NCBI GenBank assembly: GCA_963989385.1
Contig: OZ022499.1
Span: 34,278,993-34,342,992, forward strand
Direction of reading: 5' to 3'
DNA length: 64,000 bases
DNA from: Ctena decussata
Lineage: Eukaryota > Mollusca > Bivalvia > Lucinida > Lucinidae
How positions within the stretch are numbered: the stretch's first letter is position 1; each line of letters begins with the position of its first letter. The notes beneath the pieces were generated by a model that worked only from the letters and a program-made list of their open reading frames with translations, was not told the DNA's origin and did no database searches. Shown one piece after another: positions 57,701 to 64,000 of this stretch. Made by a program: the position numbers and the translations under genes.

Positions 57701-57832
57701 CGATTTTTTCCTCCCTTGTGACAATAGTACACATTTCAAGATTACTGCTCTGGAGTTAGCCAGACTACTCTGCAGTATGACAGGCTACATTTATACATAT
57801 AAATTTCAGTCTACTGAAAAATGTTTTCAATT

Positions 57833-57959
57833 CTGGGCCCAGAATTTAACGAAGTCGTAAATACACATAATTTTTTTAAATTTTTTCCGGCAAAAAATTG
57901 CAGTATTTTGTGTACAATACTTCTCGTTAAATTTTTGAACAGCTGGGCCCAGAATTTAA
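57833..57959. repeat. Twin CTGGGCCCAGAATTTAA ends
   Basis: The same 17-mer occurs at 57833 and 57943 in direct orientation; each contains the palindrome CTGGGCCCAG. Related in style to the element ends at 43101 and 56846. Confidence 0.45.
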
Positions 57960-57979
57960 ACTCGACATGGTATTGGAAT

Positions 57980-58208
57980 GGTATTCAAGGGTGTAGCTAC
58001 CTATACGGCAAATACGCAAGTGCGTATTGAAATTTTGTCAAAATTGACAAAATTTCAAAACGCACCTGCATATTTGCATGCTGAAATTTTATAAATTAGA
58101 CAAGATTTCAATACCAATTGCCAAAGAGGCTGAAATACTACCTTTCCCTTCAAGGAGTAGAGTTTAAAACATGGTTGTGCGTACCATGCAATTGCCTCTA
58201 GTTACGCC
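57980..58208 (+). mobile_element. GGGCGTAACTAG repeat, copy 2, with a 14-bp flanking repeat
   Basis: Reverse-orientation relative of 21783-22012. The direct repeat CATGGTATTGGAAT lies immediately on both sides (57966-57979 and 58209-58222), which looks like a target duplication. The internal palindrome GAAATTTTGTCA/TGACAAAATTTC is retained. Ends about 40 bp before the LINE frame opens. Confidence 0.75.
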
Positions 58209-58248
58209 CATGGTATTGGAATCAGCTGGCTCTTACACGATGTCATAA

Positions 58249-61200
58249 CTTCAAAACTTTGAATTAAACAGAACGGTTTATAAACCTGGTAGTAAGCGTT
58301 CATCTGGTGGCTTAGTAGTTTATATTCGCGATTCAATACTTAAACCTAATTCGAAAGTTGTATTATTGAAAGAAAATGACGATGTTATTTGGATAGCATT
58401 AAATGATATTATTGATTCACCTGATACATTTTATTTGTGTTTATGTTATAATTTACCAACAGGAACAAGCAGACAGGCTTTGCTTGAAGACAGTTTATTT
58501 GACAGAATATCAACATATATGGTACACTTACAATCATTAACTGACAAAACATGTAAATTCATAATCTGTGGAGACTTAAATGCAAGAGTTTCAGATATGA
58601 AAGATTTTGTTTCAGATGACACCTCTCGTTACGTATATGCACTTCCCGAAGATTATGTTATAGATAATAGTTTACTTCGAAAGTCACAAGATACAGCTAC
58701 AAATGCAAATGGATTACTTTTAATTGATTTTTGTAAACAGTCCGGCCTGCGAATTGCTAATGGAAGGGTTGGGGGCGATGCTAGCGTTGGTAAGTGCACA
58801 TACGTGGGCAGTGGTGGATCTAGTCTTATTGATTATGTTCTGGTTTCTGAAGACTTATTGCATAATTTTAATACTTTCGATGTTCATGACCCAAACTCAT
58901 TAACGGACCACTGTGTTATTGAGTTTTCAATGAATATATTTTACAGTCGCTATACTGATGGTTCTGATACGCAGCCAGTTTGTGATAAGCTTGAAAACAA
59001 GTACAAGTGGAATGATGCTTGTTGTTCTGATTACAAGAGTAAAATGGCTTCTCCAGAAATATGTAATAAACTCAATGAAATATTTGAAAATGTAGATGGC
59101 AATAGTAGTCTGTTTAGTATTGACTCATGTCTAGACTCTTTCGTATCTGTTATTGATGACGTATGTAAACCTCTGTTTGAAAAGGCATGTATTAACTCGA
59201 ACACAAATAAACCTACTTTTGTATACAATGAAGATTGTGAAATTAAGAAACTGGACTTTTTTGATAAGCTGAATAAATATAGAAAAGATAAGAGTGATGA
59301 TAATAGAATTGCAATGGTTAGAGCGAGGTCGGCTTTCAAAACATCTGTCAGAAATTTTAAGTATCAATTACAAAAGCAAAAGACAACTAAACTTCTACAA
59401 ACTCGATTTAAAGATGCAAAAGAATATTGGCGACTTCTGAAAGAATCGCAGCATAACCAAACTTCTAAATCTTTATCTGCTAAGGCGTTTGGTGATTATT
59501 TTAGAGCTATTAATGATCCGGAGAGTATATTTTATCAGGCTGACGATGACATATTAGACTTTAACGACCGCTTTCTAAATACAGAAGCACAGATAATGTT
59601 TGCAGAGTTAGACGCTGAAATTACAATTCAAGAGATAGTTAAGGCAATTAAAGAACTCAAAACAGGAAAAAGTGGTGGTCCAGATAGAATTTTAAATGAG
59701 TTTTTAATAAATGGTTTAGAGATTCTTCCAAAGTACTTGCATAAGCTGTTTAACATTTTACTAGTAAAAGGGCATTTTCCATCAGTTTGGAGTGAAGGTT
59801 ATATTGTACCGTTGCATAAAAAAGGAAACATTCACAATGTTGATAATTACAGAGGTATTACATTGTTAAGTGTTATGGGAAAGTTATTTACTCGTATACT
59901 TAATACTCGATTAACGAACTGGGCTGAAACTTACTATGTCTATATCGAAGCACAGGCAGGGTTTAGGTCAGAAATGGGAACTGTAGATAACGTATTTGTA
60001 TTGCACGGATTAATAACTCATTTGATAAATCAAGGGAAAAAGTTGTATTGTGCATTTGTAGATTTTAAAAAGGCATTTGACTTCATTAACAGAGATATTA
60101 TATGGTATAAATTAATCAAATTAGGTGTTAGGGGGAATATTTTAAATGTCATTAAATCGATGTATCAAAACGTAAAGTCGAAAGTGAAGTATAATAATGA
60201 ATTAAGTGACAGTTTTGATAGTTATCTTGGTGTTAGACAGGGTGAATGCTTGTCGCCATTCTTATTTTCTATGTATTTGAACGATATTGAAGATGAATTT
60301 TACTTAAAAGGGTTTAAGGGTATTGATATTGATTCTGTTAAATTGTTTTTATTATTATACGCAGACGACATGACAATTTTCTCTGAAACACCCGAAGGAC
60401 TCCAAGAGGGATTAGACATTTTAGAAACTTATTGTACCCGATGGAAATTAACAGTAAACACCGACAAGAGTAAAGTTATGGTTTTTCGTAAAGGTGGTAT
60501 ACTTCCGCGAGATTTAAACTTTTATTACAATAATCAGAAAATAGAAATAGTAAGATCTTTCTCCTATTTGGGGATAGTTTTCACACCCGGTGGGTCTTTT
60601 TCAAATGCACAATCCACTCTATCAGGACAAGCACAAAAAGCAGTTTTTAAACTTAATCAATATTTGTATGGCTTTTCTGAAATTTCTCCAAGGCATACAT
60701 TAGATCTTTTTGATAAATTGATAACCCCAATACTAAATTATGGTAGCGAAGTTTGGGGATTCTATAAGGCTAATCAAGTTGAAAGGGTACAGTTACAGTT
60801 TTGTAAATACTTATTGGGGGTCAAACAATCTACGCAAAATAATTTCATTTACGGTGAACTTGGTCGTATACCTTATCAAACTCGTCGACATTTTATAATA
60901 CTAAAATATTGGTTGAAGATTTTGACTAAAAGGGAAAATAAATATGTAACTTTAATATATAAAATGATGTTAAGAGATATTGATAATGATAATAGAAAGG
61001 TGAATTGGGCTTCATTAGTTAAAGCTTTGTTAAGTAATCTTGGTTTTTATGAAGTTTGGCTTAACCAAGGAGTGGGTGACACTAAAATGTTTTTGCGTAT
61101 ACTTAAACAACGTTTAGGTGATCAGTTTTTCCAAACTTGGAATGGTGAATTACAAAATTCATCAAGAGCTGTTTTTTATAGAACCTTTTCAGATTTTCAG

Positions 61201-61575
61201 TTTCAAGAATATTTAGACATTATAACAGTTAGGAAGTTTCGAATAGCTATGACTAAATTACGAGTAGCTTCTCACAGGCTTGAAGTTGAAACCGGCAGAT
61301 GGTGTAGGCCCAATGCTGTTCCTTTTGAAGAAAGAAAATGTAAAATTTGCAATCAACTTGAAGACGAGTTTCATTTTCTCTTTGAATGTCCGATTTATGC
61401 AACTCTAAGATTAAATCATTTCAGGAAGTATTATTTAAATAGACCAAGCATGTTTAAGTTGGTTGAATTATTAAAAACAAATAATAAAAAACAACTAAGA
61501 GATTTAGCAATGTATATTTACAAAGCTTTTGAATTACGACGGAATACTGTATATCTGGAAAACGTCAATAACTAA
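58249..61575 (+). CDS. LINE ORF2-type protein: endonuclease C-terminal part plus reverse transcriptase
   Basis: Uninterrupted for about 1108 codons after a TAA at 58246; no ATG lies near the 5' end, so the true start is lost. Numbering from 58366 as residue 1: the residual APE endonuclease has GDLNAR (69-74), SLIDYVL (153-159) and TDH (180-182). Upstream of residue 1, GGLVVYIRDS still belongs to it. The reverse transcriptase occupies roughly 470-740, with YIVPLHKKG (479), FVDFKKAFD with catalytic D566, GVRQGECLSP and YADD (665-668) with D667 and D668. A C-terminal zinc-knuckle-like C992-x2-C995-x7-H1003-x4-C1008 follows. All visible catalytic residues are intact and there is no frameshift, so the copy is young despite the truncation. 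It would copy its own RNA at a nicked target. Confidence 0.92.
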   Translation, partial: LQNFELNRTVYKPGSKRSSGGLVVYIRDSILKPNSKVVLLKENDDVIWIALNDIIDSPDTFYLCLCYNLPTGTSRQALLEDSLFDRISTYMVHLQSLTDKTCKFIICGDLNARVSDMKDFVSDDTSRYVYALPEDYVIDNSLLRKSQDTATNANGLLLIDFCKQSGLRIANGRVGGDASVGKCTYVGSGGSSLIDYVLVSEDLLHNFNTFDVHDPNSLTDHCVIEFSMNIFYSRYTDGSDTQPVCDKLENKYKWNDACCSDYKSKMASPEICNKLNEIFENVDGNSSLFSIDSCLDSFVSVIDDVCKPLFEKACINSNTNKPTFVYNEDCEIKKLDFFDKLNKYRKDKSDDNRIAMVRARSAFKTSVRNFKYQLQKQKTTKLLQTRFKDAKEYWRLLKESQHNQTSKSLSAKAFGDYFRAINDPESIFYQADDDILDFNDRFLNTEAQIMFAELDAEITIQEIVKAIKELKTGKSGGPDRILNEFLINGLEILPKYLHKLFNILLVKGHFPSVWSEGYIVPLHKKGNIHNVDNYRGITLLSVMGKLFTRILNTRLTNWAETYYVYIEAQAGFRSEMGTVDNVFVLHGLITHLINQGKKLYCAFVDFKKAFDFINRDIIWYKLIKLGVRGNILNVIKSMYQNVKSKVKYNNELSDSFDSYLGVRQGECLSPFLFSMYLNDIEDEFYLKGFKGIDIDSVKLFLLLYADDMTIFSETPEGLQEGLDILETYCTRWKLTVNTDKSKVMVFRKGGILPRDLNFYYNNQKIEIVRSFSYLGIVFTPGGSFSNAQSTLSGQAQKAVFKLNQYLYGFSEISPRHTLDLFDKLITPILNYGSEVWGFYKANQVERVQLQFCKYLLGVKQSTQNNFIYGELGRIPYQTRRHFIILKYWLKILTKRENKYVTLIYKMMLRDIDNDNRKVNWASLVKALLSNLGFYEVWLNQGVGDTKMFLRILKQRLGDQFFQTWNGELQNSSRAVFYRTFSDFQFQEYLDIITVRKFRIAMTKLRVASHRLEVETGRWCRPNAVPFEERKCKICNQLEDEFHFLFECPIYATLRLNHFRKYYLNRPSMFKLVELLKTNNKKQLRDLAMYIYKAFELRRNTVYLENVNN

Positions 61576-62018
61576 AACGATTTTTTTTCTCCGTCACCTA
61601 CATATGTTAATTTTTGTTTGTGTTCGACTTACTTGTACCAAATGTGTTAGAGTTATTGTATGTGTTCTGTATATATACACTGTATATTCATTCATGCATT
61701 TTGTAAGTACGGAGTCTCAGAAATAAAGTGCACAGGGAGGCAAAATATACAAAATGATATGCACATCCTCTCCTGATCATTGCTGGTTATGTCATTAACT
61801 TGAATAATGTCATGAACTGAAATCTTGCACATTTGTTATACCACATCATACTATTGCATCAGTGCAGAAATTGTCAACTAAAACATTACAGTCCGTTATG
61901 TTCTAATGAATACTTCATGTCTATGTACTAACACCGTGTGTCATGATATATTATATTGTATTTTGTATTGCTCAAGGGCCAATTGGCCTATGCTTATGAA
62001 ATAAACTTCTTCTTCTTC
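58249..62018 (+). mobile_element. APE-type non-LTR retrotransposon (LINE), 5'-truncated
   Basis: Comprises the open frame at 58249-61575, a 3' UTR of about 440 bp, and a 3' end with GGGCCAATTGGCC followed by AATAAACTTCTTCTTCTTC. That short TTC microsatellite tail is typical of several LINE clades. The 5' end, including the start of the endonuclease and any ORF1, is missing. No clear target duplication was found. The clade (CR1/L2/Jockey-like or other) is not resolved by eye. Confidence 0.9.
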
Positions 62019-62875
62019 ATAAAGTTTACACCTCTGGCTAAAATGATTTTTTAATTTTGGAGTGAAGAAAAGCATGTTATATAAATATTTAGATATTGAA
62101 AATTTGACAGCTTTATTGACAAATAGCTCCTCTTTAATGTACACCTAGCACCTAACAAAATCTTAATATCTTGAATGGTTTTGTACATTTGCGTTGCTCA
62201 GAAGCTTGCAATAGTCTTCCTTTTTCTGATAAAAAATCCTCGACAGATCAAGCGAACATTGCCTATGGGCCAAATTGCTGACGTAATGTTATTTAGTGCA
62301 TATTTCTAGGCAAAATTGTAAAACTTATAACCTCGTATGCATGTACTGGCGAGTGACTTTCCTGAATTAGTTTTTGTAAGCTAAATTATGATGAGGCAGT
62401 TTCATTTGCCACCTAGATAAGGTCATTTAGTCTCATCAAGGCCAATTTTCATTTGTTCCTACACTTAGTGTGTCCTAAAAAGCATCAAGTGTCTGTACTC
62501 GAATGGCTACACTTTCAGTGACTTTAATCCTCTTCATTATGAGCATTTCGTGATCTTGCAGAAAAGAATGGTGTATGTCACTTGTTAAATCTGATACATT
62601 TCCAACTGTGTTCTGTGATAATATTGCAAAAGTAATACGGACAGAACGTACGTTGGTGCTCATATTATATGAAAAGCGTGCTACATGCTGGTAAAATTAC
62701 AGAAATATGTCCTAGGAAAGTATCACAAGTTACTGTAAATGTAACTATATGTGACAATTATAACAGAATGCGGCAGGATATTCCAATTACAACTCATTAC
62801 GAACAAGATTGTAATGCTATACGTAACCATTACAAAGGTGTGATACAATAATTTATAGTGTTAGTTTTAGCGGCA
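62019..62875. other. No gene recognised
   Basis: Flank of the LINE insertion. Short frames only, none assignable. Confidence 0.4.
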
Positions 62876-62910
62876 TATACGAGGGGTGATTGACAAGTAC
62901 TGAGCCTAAG
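62876..62910. mobile_element. Possible mariner-type terminus
   Basis: TATACGAGGGGTGATTGACA resembles the ends of some mariner-family transposons (TACGAGGG...GAT...AAGT). No matching second end or transposase was found before the window closes, so it may be a solitary remnant. Confidence 0.3.
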
Positions 62911-64000
62911 GTACTTCTTGTGAATCTGCGCATGCGTGCTTAACATGAATGCAATTAGTTGTCATTCACTAGCTTTCAGTGGAAGTTTCGAAAATATTTG
63001 GCGAAAGCTTTCTTTCTGACAGCGCCTTAAATATAAGAGGGTGTCATACTTTTAAAATAACATTTAAAGTCTATTTGCCTGGCATTACTATGAAAATTCA
63101 TTCTTCGCATTCTACAAGATCTAAATGGTTCTTGTTTTAGTACATGCAAATATGATAATTTGTCAATGGTTTGATGGACAAAAAGAAATATTTTGCCATC
63201 TGGTAGCTTTACCGTAAATCCTTAAATATTGCAACCCTAAAATTTAATGACCTATATACTACTTTCGTGTTTATTAGGAAGATTGTGAACAAAACCAAAC
63301 AATGTTTACACACAAATAAACATTGACATCTTACATGATTTTCATCACAAAGAGTTAAAAAATATTCACTCCTGTGCACGCAGAGCATGCGATTCAGACA
63401 TGCACTATCTGCAGAAAATCTCAAAATAAGACACTTCCTGAAAATTAAAGTTTTGCTTTTTATTCTGAAATGCAATAAATTTATGTTTGCGTATATCATC
63501 AATTACCGGAATGCTGTAGGACATATATTTGCAAAAAAAAGTTGTGTTCGGTCAAAGAGTTATACAGTGCACTCATGGGGGTAACTGTAAAAGGTGAAGT
63601 GTCCTCCAAATGATATTTAAGATAAATTCCCGAAATTTGGTGAGTATTGCTCTGTAGAATGGCTGTTTAAGGTAGACGAATACTGAATAGAAATATTGGC
63701 GGGGCATTCTAACCATTATACCGTCTAAATAACCCAAAGAGCTATAAAACATTTGGGTAAGAAAAAAAACAATTTTCACCGTTTTGTTTTCCTAAAAAAC
63801 AATATTTTGTATTTCTACATATTATTTTTAAACATTTTCCATTAAAATTCATATCTCTAGCACATGAATGCACTTTCATTTCAGCAAATCATATAATCTG
63901 TAATATACGATATTTGAAACAAACTGATAACAAAAAATTGCAGTTTTCTTGTTAATAAGTATATTTTTACATTCTTTGAAAAAATGCAAGAAAATTGAAT
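62911..64000. other. No gene recognised
   Basis: AT-rich to the window edge; short frames on both strands without assignable domains. Confidence 0.4.

Larger units (their letters stand above)
57354..57721 (+). repeat. Direct duplication of a 113-bp Pol III-type unit
   Basis: 57354-57466 is repeated at 57609-57721 (offset 255 bp): TGTCAAAGGTTGACCAAG leader, tRNA-like body, CGATTTTTTCCTCCCTTGTGA tail. The spacer of about 140 bp is GC-rich and ends in a G-rich run. Confidence 0.85.

Noticed and set aside
57388..57759. 123-codon frame over the tRNA-like units
   Set aside because: It runs through two tRNA-like bodies and a G-rich spacer, and its sequence repeats because the DNA is duplicated. 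Not protein-coding.

Overview
This is eukaryotic nuclear DNA, AT-rich, intron- and repeat-dominated, with no operons or prokaryotic signals. The repeat content (palindromic MITE families, tRNA-like Pol III units, an APE-type LINE) and a CES-2/giant-type bZIP gene point to an invertebrate. Repeats of this style are familiar from bivalve molluscs, so a bivalve is my best inference; it rests on recognition, not on a database search. Only two strong protein-coding features are visible: a complete bZIP transcription factor coding exon at 11.19-11.96 kb (+), and the open reading frame of a 5'-truncated non-LTR retrotransposon at 58.25-61.58 kb (+). Two weak single-exon candidates lie on the minus strand near 28.9 and 48.7 kb.

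Layout. 0-1.5 kb: tandem repeat with a unit of about 448 bp, rich in nuclear-receptor half-sites. 1.8-2.8 kb: an interspersed family that recurs at 52-54 kb. 5.6-17.3 kb: many small inverted-repeat elements around the bZIP gene, including six copies or fragments of one TTAAGG-ended family and one nested insertion directly upstream of the bZIP exon. 17.9-36.1 kb: intergenic or intronic DNA studded with MITEs, among them four of the five copies of a GAGCCGCGAC-ended family and two full copies of a GGCCCCGAGG-ended family. 37.2-41.1 kb: the most unusual part. Two blocks of short palindromic repeats built on GATATC are followed by an array of about 63-bp units that changes orientation several times, then by a 0.96-kb inverted repeat with a 20-G run in its spacer. 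41.5-57 kb: mostly unannotatable DNA with scattered elements, two perfect tight-loop hairpins and a CRE/CCAAT cluster. 57.35-57.72 kb: a duplicated tRNA-like unit with a T6 terminator after each copy. 57.98-58.21 kb: a repeat flanked by a 14-bp direct repeat. 58.25-62.02 kb: the LINE. 62-64 kb: nothing clear apart from a possible mariner end.

Functionally, the host content visible here is one transcription factor gene, probably with an upstream 5' UTR exon or first exon outside what I can define and a long 3' UTR. The rest reads as a record of repeated insertion of non-autonomous DNA transposons. Most of those calls rest on hand-aligned inverted repeats, so their exact ends are approximate.
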